Below are positions 18,177 to 27,298 of a stretch of DNA of 64,000 nucleotides, piece after piece. Source of the stretch: Nitrosopolaris sp035691865 (lineage in GTDB: Archaea; Thermoproteota; Nitrososphaeria; Nitrososphaerales; Nitrososphaeraceae); the NCBI GenBank assembly GCA_035691865.1, contig DASSIM010000023.1:1-64000 (forward strand), read 5' to 3'. A program made the translations under genes and the position numbers. Numbering within the stretch: the stretch's first letter is position 1; the number at the start of each line of letters is the position of its first letter. Below the pieces are notes generated by a model that saw only the letters and a list, made by a program, of their open reading frames with translations, made no database searches and had not been told where the DNA came from.

Positions 18177-20168
18177 TTGTGTTCACCTTCCTTACCACAG
18201 ATGATTGATAAAAATTTTATCGATTTATCTAGGATATATGAAGAGAGCGAAAAAGTCAAAGTAAGCTTCCAGGGAAAGAAACTAAATAAAATGAGAAATC
18301 ACGCTTTGGAAAATCCTGAGCAATTTTGGGGAGAGCAAGCGAAAAATCTCGTTTGGTTTAAACAATGGGACAAAGTCTTAGACTCGACCGAACACCCATT
18401 CTATAAATGGTTCGTCGGTGGTACACTGAATGCATCTGTCAATTGTCTCGATAGACACGCAGATTCTGATTTAAAAAACAAGGCTGCCATAATCTGGGAA
18501 GCTGAAAATAAGGAAAGCAGATCATTTACCTATTCTCAACTATATCGTTCTGTTAACAAGTTTGCCAGCGCCCTAAAAAATCTCAGAGTCAAGAAAGGTG
18601 ACCGTGTTACAATTTATCTTCCCATGGTGCCAGAACTTCCAATCGCTATGTTGGCATGTGCAAGAATTGGGGCAATACATACCGTTGTGTTCTCTGGCTT
18701 CAGCGCGCAGGCATTATCCGATAGAGTAAATGATTCAAATTCGAGAGTGCTAATAACCGCCGACGGAGGTTTCAGAAGGGGAAAACTTGTTGAATTGAAA
18801 AAAGTTGTAGACGAAGCGATTCCTCTTTCTTCTTCAATCGAGCACGTAGTCGTTTTGAAAAGAGCGTTAAATAACATTACGATGGGTCCAAAAGATGTAT
18901 GGTGGCACGAGATAATTCAAGATGCACGATCCTATTGTGAACCAGAAATTATAGAGAGCACTCACCCATTGTATATTCTATATACATCAGGTACGACAGG
19001 CAAGCCTAAGGGTGTCGTACACAGCACTGGTGGTTATTTGACCCATCTATACGCAACAGCTAAATGGGTGTTTGATTTTACAAACAAAGACATTTTCTTT
19101 TGTACTGCTGATATCGGATGGGTAACAGGCCATAGCTATATCGTTTACGCGCCGCTAATGCACGGTGCTACTCAGATAATATATGAAGGAGCACCAGATT
19201 ATCCAAAACCTGATAGATATTGGGCTATAGTTGAAAAGCACGGTGCCACAATTCTATATACGACTCCTACTGCTCTTCGAATGTATATTAAATTCGGAAA
19301 TAGTGTTCCTAATTCTTTTGATTTATCCTCACTGCGTCTATTGGGGACCGTAGGTGAGCCGATCAATCCCGAGGTATGGATGTGGTATTTTAGAACTATT
19401 GGAAAGGAAAATTGTCCTATTGTTGATACGTGGTGGCAAACTGAAACAGGTGGCATTATGATCAGTGCGTGTACTGGAATCGAAATCATCCCGATGAAAC
19501 CAGGTTCTGGCACTTTTTCCTTGCCCGGAATAGATGCAGTCGTTGTAGATGAGAACGGAAAACCAGTAACCCCTGACAAAAAAGGATTCTTGGTAATTAG
19601 AAAACCATGGCCAGGAATGCTGATGACACTTTGGAGAGATGATGAAAAATACCAGAATACTTATTGGAAAAAATTCGACAACAATGTATACTTTACTGGC
19701 GATTACGCACTTTGTGATGGCGATGGGTATCTTTGGTTGTTAGGCAGATCGGATGATGTTCTTAAGGTTGCAGGACATAGGTTGGGCACAATGGAGTTGG
19801 AAAGTGCGTTTGTCTCACACAGAGCAATTGCGGAGGCAGCAGTGACCAGTAAACACGATGAGAAAAAAGGGGAATCGATAATTGCATTTTTGGTATTGCG
19901 TACAGAATTTGCAACAGTATCTGAACAACAGTTACGAAATGAGCTTGTTAACCATATTAGAGAGACAGTAGGACCAATAGCAACACCTGGTGAGATTTAT
20001 TTTGTCAATAAGCTTCCAAAAACTAGAAGCGGAAAAATAATGCGTAGATTGCTGAAATCGATATCAAGCGGCACATCGACTATAGGCGATGTAAGTACAT
20101 TGGAGGATGGAACATCAATTGAAGAAGTAAGGCAAGCTTATGATGATTTGCATAAAGTTATCGGTTAG
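18177..20168 (+). CDS. acsA: Acetyl-CoA synthetase (AMP-forming)
   Basis: A 663-residue acyl-adenylating enzyme with all main motifs: ATP-binding loop YTSGTTGKPKGVVHSTGG, GEPINPEVW, TWWQTETGG, the GDYA hinge region, GRSDDVLKVAGHRLG, and the C-terminal catalytic lysine in PKTRSGKIMRR, the usual site of acetylation control. It converts acetate, ATP and CoA to acetyl-CoA, AMP and pyrophosphate in the cytoplasm. Length and the W in TWWQTETGG fit acetate rather than longer acids. The frame opens with TTG 18177; ATG 18201 (MIDKNFIDL) is an equally plausible start. No partner gene is near. Confidence 0.93.
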   Translation: MCSPSLPQMIDKNFIDLSRIYEESEKVKVSFQGKKLNKMRNHALENPEQFWGEQAKNLVWFKQWDKVLDSTEHPFYKWFVGGTLNASVNCLDRHADSDLKNKAAIIWEAENKESRSFTYSQLYRSVNKFASALKNLRVKKGDRVTIYLPMVPELPIAMLACARIGAIHTVVFSGFSAQALSDRVNDSNSRVLITADGGFRRGKLVELKKVVDEAIPLSSSIEHVVVLKRALNNITMGPKDVWWHEIIQDARSYCEPEIIESTHPLYILYTSGTTGKPKGVVHSTGGYLTHLYATAKWVFDFTNKDIFFCTADIGWVTGHSYIVYAPLMHGATQIIYEGAPDYPKPDRYWAIVEKHGATILYTTPTALRMYIKFGNSVPNSFDLSSLRLLGTVGEPINPEVWMWYFRTIGKENCPIVDTWWQTETGGIMISACTGIEIIPMKPGSGTFSLPGIDAVVVDENGKPVTPDKKGFLVIRKPWPGMLMTLWRDDEKYQNTYWKKFDNNVYFTGDYALCDGDGYLWLLGRSDDVLKVAGHRLGTMELESAFVSHRAIAEAAVTSKHDEKKGESIIAFLVLRTEFATVSEQQLRNELVNHIRETVGPIATPGEIYFVNKLPKTRSGKIMRRLLKSISSGTSTIGDVSTLEDGTSIEEVRQAYDDLHKVIG

Positions 20169-20367
20169 TCAATGATAGGAGACTGAATTGAAGGGAGCGC
20201 AGCGAAGACCATCATTCCAATACATGCCGAGCAAGAAGAATATCGTAAATAAATGGGATATTAACGTTGTCGAAGCTGATCTCAATAGCTCGATTGAACT
20301 TAGTTAGGTTCAGTTAAAGAAAAATGCAGAAGGTTTCAAACGAAGTGATCTAGACCGCCTTTCTTTT

Positions 20368-20482
20368 CTATTTCTTTTTAATTTCTCTCTTGGACATTTC
20401 TTTGGCTACTATATCGGCAAATTTTCTTTCTACATAATCATGATTAAGAATCTTGTTTATCTTCCGTCGGAATCGCGCTCAT
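20368..20482 (-). pseudogene. Possible frameshifted small protein
   Basis: From ATG 20482 one frame reads MSAIPTEDKQDS and stops. A shifted frame continues LNHDYVERKFADIVAKEM and ends SKREIKKK at 20368. One base change would join them into a charged helical protein of about 37 residues. I do not recognise it. It could equally be the end of a longer decayed gene. Confidence 0.25.
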
Positions 20483-20554
20483 CGTGTTTACACTTGTTGT
20501 AACAGTTTTCATAAATCTTACTTCTAAAGAAGAATGTTTTATATTCTTGCGTCG

Positions 20555-20770
20555 TTAAGCGTGGCAAACAACTTTTCCAAATGGCCTAGTAGTTCTCCGT
20601 TTAGACCTAACTCCATTGGACATAATTCTGCCTCCATCATTTAACATGATATCTAAATTGTATTTCTTTCTTAAAGTCACCATAGCTTTATAGATAACAA
20701 ATTCATCTCCAGTTATGATATAGTTTACGAGATCGGATCCAGATAGTGCCTTGACAGCTAGTCGTATCAC
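20555..20770 (-). pseudogene. Fragment resembling a RibD-type/dihydrofolate-reductase-like domain
   Basis: The 71-residue frame contains YKAMVTLRKKYNLDIMLNDG followed by GRIMSNGV. This resembles the segment of RibD C-terminal reductases in which a helix and strand lead into a GG-containing nucleotide-binding turn (usually EGG). Family members are 200 or more residues, so this would be an internal piece with unrelated ends. The downstream basic tail looks random. The assignment rests on a short match. Confidence 0.3.
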
Positions 20771-20986
20771 CTTTGAGAAGTTACATATATTGTCCTTATT
20801 TTGTTTTTTGGATTAAGAACAGCTACTCATTTTTCCTATATTATTCTAGTGAGTTCATACGTTGGAAGGTTCAAATCAGAACGAGCTATTACATTATAGT
20901 AAAAACCCCGGCCATTTTTTAAAGCTTTTCTAGTAGACCTTCAAAATTATCTCAGTTTAAACAACAGGTGTGGATGGTCGAAAATA

Positions 20987-21607
20987 CTAAACATCAAAAA
21001 CTTCCTTGTTCCTTTCTATGTATGGTTTTACTTTGTCTTCAATAATAGACTTAGCATCCGAACCTACATCGAAGGACAATAACAGGTAGAATTTGGTTTC
21101 ATATTCATGATTACTACTGAGTAAAATTGGGACTGTTGCACGAATCAACTTTTCATATTTCCCTATCGAATACTGTAGTCTGCCTGTATTTGCTTCAAAG
21201 TCTTCCCGGGTTGCAGCACGAAGAACGGCTTGTATGGCATACCGTGAAGTCTCGTCCTTTGTCATCAAAGGAACTAAGCCCTGTCTGTATGTTGTTGCCT
21301 CTAAATTACCCATCTTGTTCGCTACGCCTGCGAACCTGATGCACTCGTCTATATCTAGTATTTGTTTGCATATGTCAGAAAGAATCTGTGCGGACAATGT
21401 GTATGTCTTTGTCTCCCTATTTAACTGGAGCAATTTGCAGTTATTTGAATGTCTCTTAGACGACCTGCCTTGAGTAAAATCAATCTCATATTGCGATGAA
21501 GATGCGCTAAAAATGTTAAGTGATATCTTCTTCAAAAGTCCCTTGGAATATTCGGTAATACGGCACCGAAGCCTGTTATGCCAAAACCTTCTTTCAGTAT
21601 GAAGCAA
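20987..21607 (-). CDS. DUF6659-type thaumarchaeal protein
   Basis: Residues 65-206 carry the pattern of a thaumarchaeal family I know as DUF6659: ILDIDECIRFAGVANKMGNL, EATTYRQGLVPLMTKDE, a variable helix, then YEKLIRATVPIL and LLLSFDVGSDAKSIIEDKV. The first 60 residues look atypical and may be non-coding; the true start is probably an internal TTG near residue 60. Function is unknown. A shorter relative may lie at 35856-36275. It is monocistronic, with about 200 bases free on its left. Confidence 0.7.
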   Translation of the reverse strand: MLHTERRFWHNRLRCRITEYSKGLLKKISLNIFSASSSQYEIDFTQGRSSKRHSNNCKLLQLNRETKTYTLSAQILSDICKQILDIDECIRFAGVANKMGNLEATTYRQGLVPLMTKDETSRYAIQAVLRAATREDFEANTGRLQYSIGKYEKLIRATVPILLSSNHEYETKFYLLLSFDVGSDAKSIIEDKVKPYIERNKEVFDV

Positions 21608-21988
21608 TTGTCACACATCAGAACGCTCTAAACCTATTAACCAACATTTACTTGGCCTTACTTCACAACCCCTACGAATCCGCTACATGAGATAAGATTT
21701 GATGCACATGGGTATAAATATCAAATATGACACGAATAAAACAATCTGTCCAGGCACTAACTTCCTGTGACATTCTCGATGCTGCTTTCTAGTGCATTAG
21801 AAGCAATTTCAAGAGAAATTATAGCTCATGGAGTGGAGGGTTTTGATTATGAAAAAGACAGAGCCTTGTTAACCCCTCACGTGATATAAGCCATTATAAC
21901 GAAAACTTCAACGTGCAAAAGTTTAAGGGCGTATATCTTCAATACCACCATAACCAGTAAATACAACCGCTATCATATAATACAAAGA

Positions 21989-22129
21989 ATGACTGGTCCA
22001 GACCCTTTATCTGATCTGAACGAGGGTTTTATATGTAAAATATGTGGCCTTACTTTCTTAACTCTACAATCTCTTGCAGCACATATTGACTCTGAACATC
22101 CAGAAGCAGAACAACCTGAGATTCTGTAA
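21989..22129 (+). CDS. Mini C2H2 zinc-finger protein (46 aa)
   Basis: A small frame from ATG 21989 to TAA 22129 encodes 46 residues with one classical finger: ICKICGLTFLTLQSLAAHID then SEH, i.e. C-x2-C-x12-H-x4-H. A polar acidic tail follows. Single-finger proteins of this size are frequent in Nitrososphaerales and may bind DNA or proteins. Two further candidates occur at 22496-22675 and 56940-57056. No operon partner is adjacent. Confidence 0.65.
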   Translation: MTGPDPLSDLNEGFICKICGLTFLTLQSLAAHIDSEHPEAEQPEIL

Positions 22130-22495
22130 TGCAAAAAGAACTTAGAAATCTAAGCACTTAACTTTGAAATCATGCGATCTTCTACTGTTTATCATAACAT
22201 AATTTTCACATTTCTTCTACTTCACCAAAACGCTGCGAGTATCAGGTATGGATAATGATCTTCCCCCTGTTCCTCGACGGGACCCTTTAATATGTGATTT
22301 TTGTCCGATAATTCTACTGTCATATGATTCCATTGCCTTATGGAATTGGATTAGAATTACTAGGATTAATAATCGAACGAAACCGATAAAGGAGAACAAT
22401 AAGCGAATCGCTTCAATGAAGTTTAGCTTAAAATATAAACATAAACAGGACCGTGCAGTACGTCCTTATAGCCGCTTAAGCTTTTATCATACTAC
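22130..22495. other. Intergenic stretch, no supported gene
   Basis: Overlapping open frames on both strands at about 22217-22499 have no recognisable domain. Nothing else is seen. Confidence 0.3.
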
Positions 22496-22675
22496 TTGAA
22501 AACAATACCAAGACGATTAATACGCTACAATGTAAATAATAACTACGGCCAATATTTAACTAAAATTCCGTCACAAACAATAAAACCCTTGAAATATTCC
22601 TGCGAGAAATGCAACAATATGTTTAGCGCATGGAAGCATTTATACACGCACAAGATTGAGTTCCATTCATATTAA
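22496..22675 (+). CDS. Mini C2H2 zinc-finger protein (59 aa)
   Basis: The frame runs from TTG 22496 to TAA 22675. The N-terminal 33 residues are basic. The C-terminus is a finger: YSCEKCNNMFSAWKHLYTHK then IEFHS, i.e. C-x2-C followed by three histidines. An in-frame stop lies shortly upstream and no ATG exists, so the TTG start is inferred. The stop codon lies within a perfect 16-bp palindrome, ATTAATTTAAATTAAT (22671-22686), which may be a terminator or operator. Confidence 0.45.
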   Translation: MKTIPRRLIRYNVNNNYGQYLTKIPSQTIKPLKYSCEKCNNMFSAWKHLYTHKIEFHSY

Positions 22676-22846
22676 TTTAAATTAATGGGTAAGAAAAGTA
22701 AAGTATCGAACTTGCAAATCTCCGGCAACACATAGAATCATTATAAACATCGGGAATGAAGCCAAGCCGATATAACATTCAGATGTTTTCCACTATTGAT
22801 AGTGAGGAAAGACTCGGTTGTTTGTTATTGATAAGATTCGTTAGGA

Positions 22847-23671
22847 TTAACAAGCGTGTCGTGCAGTTCTGGCACCGGTTTCCCCATTTATTATCGATCT
22901 GGCCGTTTGAAAGATAGTAATCCACATTTGCCATGTTAGTATACCGGTGTTGGTGTTTCTTCTACTTGGATGATATGAAACTATCAATGTCTTCCCATCT
23001 GAGACGGGATATATTTTATTATGACCAAACATCAATCCTCTAACGTTGTAAATATTGCAATATGCATCAAAAGCAATCTTTCCAAGAGTCAAGATAACTT
23101 TGGTTGTCTTCTCGAGTATTTTTGTTTCTGCTAAGAGGTATTGAGAACAGTTGGATATTTCAGATGGATCTGGTTTATTCAGTGGCGGCACACATCGTAC
23201 TGCTGCACTTAAATACGCATCCTTTAAAATTAATCCATCGTCTCTTGATACGCTTGTAGGTTTATTTGCAAATCCTGTTTCAAATAAAGCTCTTACAAGC
23301 CAGTCACCAGAGCTATCCCCCGTAAATACTCTCCCCGTCCTATTCCCTCCGTGAGCAGCTGGAGCCAATCCAATAACCAATAATTTGGCTTTAGGATCCC
23401 CAAAAGTTGGGACAGGTCTTGCCCAATAAACTTGATTCATAAATTTCTTCGTTCTGGTTTTTCTCACTTCTTGGATGTATTTTGATAAGCGTGGACATAA
23501 TTTACAGTGAATAACGGTTTCATTTACTTTGTGCAATAAGAAATCTTCAACTAACTTACCCTTTGACAATGCCAAGTATTGTATGTCCGAATGCAGTTTA
23601 TTAACTGCGTTTGTTAACAAATACTCGGAGTATTCCAATATGGAGAATAGATATTTACCTGTACGATCCAC
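22847..23671 (-). CDS. Uracil-DNA glycosylase, family 5 (UDGb)
   Basis: The 274-residue protein has the family-5 motif A, GLAPAAHGGNRTGRVFTGD, which lacks the catalytic Asp/Asn of other UDGs, and motif B in SYHPSRRNTNTG. Cysteines for a 4Fe-4S cluster are visible (CKLCPRL near 57-63, RCVPP near 160, NCSQYL near 174). It removes uracil, and in known members hypoxanthine and other deaminated bases, from DNA. The first 50 residues form a helical extension. It is divergent from the racemase gene with only about 21 bases between the two starts, so promoters must overlap. Confidence 0.92.
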   Translation of the reverse strand: MDRTGKYLFSILEYSEYLLTNAVNKLHSDIQYLALSKGKLVEDFLLHKVNETVIHCKLCPRLSKYIQEVRKTRTKKFMNQVYWARPVPTFGDPKAKLLVIGLAPAAHGGNRTGRVFTGDSSGDWLVRALFETGFANKPTSVSRDDGLILKDAYLSAAVRCVPPLNKPDPSEISNCSQYLLAETKILEKTTKVILTLGKIAFDAYCNIYNVRGLMFGHNKIYPVSDGKTLIVSYHPSRRNTNTGILTWQMWITIFQTARSIINGETGARTARHAC

Positions 23672-23692
23672 AACTAATATAGATATTACAAT

Positions 23693-24487
23693 ATGACAAA
23701 TAATCCTGTTGCAGTATTTGATTCAGGAGTCGGTTCATTATCAATAATTAAAGAATTAAAAAAAGAGATCCCGCATGAGGACTTGCTTTACTTTGCAGAT
23801 AGACTTCATTTTCCGTACGGAAATAAATCGCACCAACAGTTGTACGAGATTATTCTAGCGTCTATAAAATATTTAGAGAACTATAAACCTAAGGTAATTG
23901 TACTAGCATCCATGACCCCCTCTGTCCAAATATTACAGAAAGTCAGAACACGAGTCAATTCCCCGATAATCGGTGTAATGCCCCCTTTAAGAGGAACAGC
24001 AAGGTTATCAAAGAAAAAACACATAGGCATTATGGCTACTGAGGGAACCGTGTCCAGTCAGGAACTAGCTACACTGATACGAAAAGAGATAACTCAAGAT
24101 GTACAAGTAACCAAGTTCAATGCTTCACCAATAATAGAGCTCATAGAAAATGGGATTTACATCATTAATGAAAGAAGAACATTTGATACTATATCACATG
24201 TTCTAATGGGAAAGCTAGAAAAGGAAGATATAGATGTAATAATTCTATGCAGCACTCATCTTTCATTGGTACGCAATTATTTTGGATCTCTGTTTCCACT
24301 AGTAAAATTTATAGATCCCTCCAATATTGTAGCCAAAGATGTTAAGAAATTCCTTCGTCATAATAAAATGCTCAGGCGGAGCGGAGTAGGTCGGTTGCAA
24401 GTAATCGCGTCAGGAGGAAAAGATCAATTTGAACAAACCATCCGTATGATGGGCATCAGAGAACCTATTAAAAGAGTGAATCCGTGA
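23693..24487 (+). CDS. Aspartate/glutamate racemase-family protein with altered catalytic cysteines
   Basis: The 264-residue protein follows MurI throughout: VAVFDSGVGSLSIIKEL at the N-terminus, LLYFADRLHFPYGNKS, IGVMPPLRG, GIMATEGTVSSQEL, and ILCSTHLSLV near the C-terminus. Glutamate racemase needs two cysteines, in ACNTASA and GCTHYP. Here the first site reads ASMTPSV (Cys to Ser), and the second LCSTHLS, so Ser sits where Cys aligns and a Cys sits one place earlier. The protein may have changed reaction or act as a binding protein. Archaea of this group lack peptidoglycan, so a murein role is excluded. ATG 23693 fits the family. Confidence 0.82.
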   Translation: MTNNPVAVFDSGVGSLSIIKELKKEIPHEDLLYFADRLHFPYGNKSHQQLYEIILASIKYLENYKPKVIVLASMTPSVQILQKVRTRVNSPIIGVMPPLRGTARLSKKKHIGIMATEGTVSSQELATLIRKEITQDVQVTKFNASPIIELIENGIYIINERRTFDTISHVLMGKLEKEDIDVIILCSTHLSLVRNYFGSLFPLVKFIDPSNIVAKDVKKFLRHNKMLRRSGVGRLQVIASGGKDQFEQTIRMMGIREPIKRVNP

Positions 24488-24616
24488 AGTTTTCTCATAA
24501 AAACTAAATACACAGATTTACGCCTCTTTCTATTCAATACTTGTTATTTCCCAGCTTCTGTCCGTTATCAAATCTTCGTCTTTCAATATAGCATATGAAT
24601 CCCATCTACCATGTAA

Positions 24617-24802
24617 GTGGCAATACTAAAATTTCAAATGAATTTTATCATTAAAGGGGCTAAATATCAGATAGTCAAGTTGAAAGCAAGAAGCTGTCCA
24701 ATATGTGAAAACTGTGGCTCAAAAAAATTCAACATCTTGAGCCGTTCGAAGAATGAAATAGTGTTACAATGTTTGGCATGTCATCGCCTGTCATCGGTTT
24801 AA
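24617..24802 (+). CDS. Small zinc-ribbon protein
   Basis: The frame begins at GTG 24617 or more likely ATG 24638 and encodes 54-61 residues. The ribbon is CPICENCGSKKF near residues 27-38, with a second pair in CLACH near 53-57. Basic residues surround it. The spacing is typical of a zinc ribbon that binds nucleic acid or a transcription complex. It lies about 130 bases after the racemase gene on the same strand. Family unknown. Confidence 0.6.
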   Translation: MAILKFQMNFIIKGAKYQIVKLKARSCPICENCGSKKFNILSRSKNEIVLQCLACHRLSSV

Positions 24803-25302
24803 AGCTTTTTCTTCCCATAACCGATAGTTCTTGCATTGTCTTTTTCGTTTCTAAATATCGGTCAAATGTATTCAAAAAGAAGACTGGTAGGGTTACGAAT
24901 TTACTTGCAGGATTATTTTTATTTTTGATTGTATGTAATATTGAATCACCATTTAATTCTAGCTATCCAACCATGACAGATCTTCTTTTACTTTTAAATT
25001 TCAGATAAACACACAATAGTGTAAATCCCTTATGATGAGTACAGATTTAGATTTTTTGCTCTAACGCTTCATCTATTTTATCTAATGTGATAATAAAGTG
25101 CAGTCATCAAAATTTGGTTTAAGTTCGAACCGTCATGTTTCTGCCGCGATCTATATTCTTTATTTCAATACAGTATTTATTTCAATTTTTTTGCGCCGTT
25201 TAGCCGTTTCTTGTTCTGATTTGTCCTCACTCATTCCTACAATCTCTATAGTCGACATTCATCTCTCCTTTGCCACGTACAGAAGCGGCGATAGGCCTTT
25301 AT
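24803..25302. other. Intergenic stretch, no supported gene
   Basis: A 32-codon minus-strand frame at about 25161-25259 (MSTIEIVGMSEDKSEQETAK) has coding-like composition but no recognisable domain. No RNA or repeat is visible. Confidence 0.3.
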
Positions 25303-25746
25303 TCAATAGTCTATAACCGTTGCATTGGTCAATAAGTTTGATAATAAATCCGGTCTGCCTATGACTGCTCCGTCAATTATATCGCTATTGTTGTACCCAG
25401 CAATTCTTAAACATACTTCACAAATAATCACTTTTCCACCGTCTGCAACAAAATTGGTTACATTTCTAGTTAGTAAATCAAGTCCCAGATAATGATGTGG
25501 ATGTTTAACTCCTATCTGTACTCCTTCTACGCTGAGCAATAATGTTACATTATGTCCTATTTTTAACTGGGTAGTAGCGTCGGAGATGGCTACAGTTGCT
25601 CTCCACGGTTCATCGCTGCTAAGATGATAAACTAACGGGTTACCAATTACTTTTGCGTACGCATATGAAGCTGATAAAAATGACGGTGTTAAGACTACAG
25701 ATAATATCAACAAAAGCTTAAATCTTGGAGGATCAGCGGTAGGCAT
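25303..25746 (-). CDS. Secreted DsrE/DsrF-like protein
   Basis: A signal peptide (FKLLLILSVVLTPSFLSASY) precedes a DsrE-like domain: NPLVYHLSSDEPWRATVAIS, HNVTLLLSVEGVQIGVK, FVADGGKVIICEVCLRIAGY. The cysteines in ICEVC occupy the place where DsrE-family sulfur carriers keep their active cysteine. Cytoplasmic DsrE proteins carry sulfur; here the signal peptide predicts an extracytoplasmic protein, which is common for this family in thaumarchaea. Partner genes for sulfur relay are absent. ATG 25746 gives a complete signal peptide. Confidence 0.8.
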   Translation of the reverse strand: MPTADPPRFKLLLILSVVLTPSFLSASYAYAKVIGNPLVYHLSSDEPWRATVAISDATTQLKIGHNVTLLLSVEGVQIGVKHPHHYLGLDLLTRNVTNFVADGGKVIICEVCLRIAGYNNSDIIDGAVIGRPDLLSNLLTNATVIDY

Positions 25747-26004
25747 AAACCTAAAACATTTGCTAAAATTTTTAAAACAGTTAGTAAAACGGAGTTTGGT
25801 ATATAGTGAAATAATAAGTCATAGAAGTGTAGATTTCTTATTATGTAATTCATGCTTTTAGTGTGCATCATACGTAAACTTTCTTGGCACAATTGAGGTA
25901 ATCCTTTCTCTCTGAGTGGATCGATGAAATGCAATATCTGATAGGAAATATACACATTTGGTTACAATACAATACGTGAAGTTACATTGGAATTCAGGAC
26001 AAAA

Positions 26005-26193
26005 CTAAACCAAAACATCATCCACCGCTTTATCATATCTGTAATTGACAGGCATCCTATTAATTATCATCCGATTGCTGTTATACACAATGACTCCCCC
26101 ATCGGTGTCTGTCTTCAACTCTACCGTTTCCGTTCCGACATACTCAGAATAATCAAATATTGCATCTATTCTAGCTTCATCGCTGGTAAGCAC
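26005..26193 (-). CDS. Small acidic hypothetical protein
   Basis: A 62-residue protein rich in Asp, Val and Tyr, with no cysteine or membrane segment. It starts 18 bases after the stop of the zinc-ribbon gene on the same strand, as in a two-gene operon. The composition is coding-like, but I recognise no family. Confidence 0.45.
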   Translation of the reverse strand: MLTSDEARIDAIFDYSEYVGTETVELKTDTDGGVIVYNSNRMIINRMPVNYRYDKAVDDVLV

Positions 26194-26211
26194 TTCGTAA
26201 TCGTTATTTCG

Positions 26212-26412
26212 CTACTCCGGATTATTGATTGTTAATCCACAATTTTCGCATAGGTATTTCATTTTATCCCAGTCATAGAACTTAAGCATCGTGTCAGAAC
26301 AATCGGGACAATCTACCGATTCGAGTAGCTGATTATATGTAGTTATGGCAGCTGCTTGGGTTAGCGATTTTTCTAATGCTATTAAGTCTTGTGCTAATGG
26401 AGCTCGTCTCAT
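26212..26412 (-). CDS. Small zinc-ribbon protein
   Basis: The 66-residue protein has a helical N-terminus (LAQDLIALEKSLTQAAAITT) and a C-terminal ribbon VDCPDCSDTM followed by YLCENCGLTI. The ribbon resembles the one at 6265-6459. It is divergent from the CARF-wHTH gene at 26471, with 58 bases between starts, so their promoters are shared or overlapping. Confidence 0.65.
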   Translation of the reverse strand: MRRAPLAQDLIALEKSLTQAAAITTYNQLLESVDCPDCSDTMLKFYDWDKMKYLCENCGLTINNPE

Positions 26413-26470
26413 CTTTGTCTTTTATATTAAGCACAATCTATATTAAAGATCTCACCTGACTTAAGTTACA

Positions 26471-27298
26471 ATGAATACTTTATCAAGTAACATGAAAATA
26501 TTGAGTTCACTACAAACGCTTAGAGTTCATGTAGCCCCAGTTGGTTTTGAAGTAGATCGGATTGTCCTACCAGCCATCGAGATGAAAGCGGACAGAGTCT
26601 GGCTTATCATACACAATAACCCTAGTGTTGACGAGGGACATCAATTTGTGAAATCAATACGAGATAAGTTAGAGCAAGCAAGAATAGAATGTCTGCAAAA
26701 GGAAGCTGATAGAGTTGAACTCTTTGATATACTACGAGCGTTGAGAATAATAATTTTGAAAGAGAAAGGCAACTCGATTCTCGTAAATGTGTCAGTGGGG
26801 AGTAAGATTCAGGCTATTGCTTCCATGATGGCATGTATGATGTTTAAAGACATTGCCATGATTAAACCCTATTACGTAATCCCTGAAAGGTATACCAGCT
26901 CAGTAGCTAAGGAGGAAAAACAAGAAACAGAAGGTCTTAAACTGATCATTGGTTTACCAGAATATAAGATTGAAATCCCAAGTGATAAATTGATAAGGTG
27001 TTTAGATTTGATAAATCGAAAAAGTGACGGGAAGAGGGGTGTACCTAAACGGGAGCTAAAGGATTCGGCTATAGAATGTGGCCTCATCCAAGAGGATGAA
27101 AAAAGAATAACCGATAGAACGAGAACAAAAGGACAATACAGTGAACAAGCAGCCTATATGGCATTAAATAAGAATTTAATAGAGCCATTACAAAAGTATT
27201 GGAGATTTATTACTGAAACTAAGGTTGGAACACATCATTTTATCTCATTAACTGATGAGGGAAAAAACGCTTTGCATTTCCTTAGTGCAGGTATTTGA
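26471..27298 (+). CDS. CARF-like/winged-helix regulator (DUF6293, HFX_2341 family)
   Basis: The 275-residue protein has a Rossmann-like N-terminal domain with HVAPVGFEVDRIVLPAIEMK near residues 20-39, VWLIIHNNPS near 43-52, and NVSVGSKIQAIASMMACMMF near 105-124, the pattern of CARF-type ligand-binding domains. The C-terminal 110 residues are a winged helix (GVPKRELKDSAIECGLI, HHFISLTDEGKNAL). CARF domains often sense cyclic oligoadenylates or other nucleotides, and HFX_2341 proteins are archaeal regulators that also occur away from CRISPR. No cas genes or repeats are in the window, so the ligand and targets are open. Confidence 0.82.
   Translation: MNTLSSNMKILSSLQTLRVHVAPVGFEVDRIVLPAIEMKADRVWLIIHNNPSVDEGHQFVKSIRDKLEQARIECLQKEADRVELFDILRALRIIILKEKGNSILVNVSVGSKIQAIASMMACMMFKDIAMIKPYYVIPERYTSSVAKEEKQETEGLKLIIGLPEYKIEIPSDKLIRCLDLINRKSDGKRGVPKRELKDSAIECGLIQEDEKRITDRTRTKGQYSEQAAYMALNKNLIEPLQKYWRFITETKVGTHHFISLTDEGKNALHFLSAGI

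Noticed and set aside
22217..22499. Overlapping frames on both strands between the two mini zinc-finger genes
   Set aside because: Neither frame shows a motif, and they are mutual shadows.
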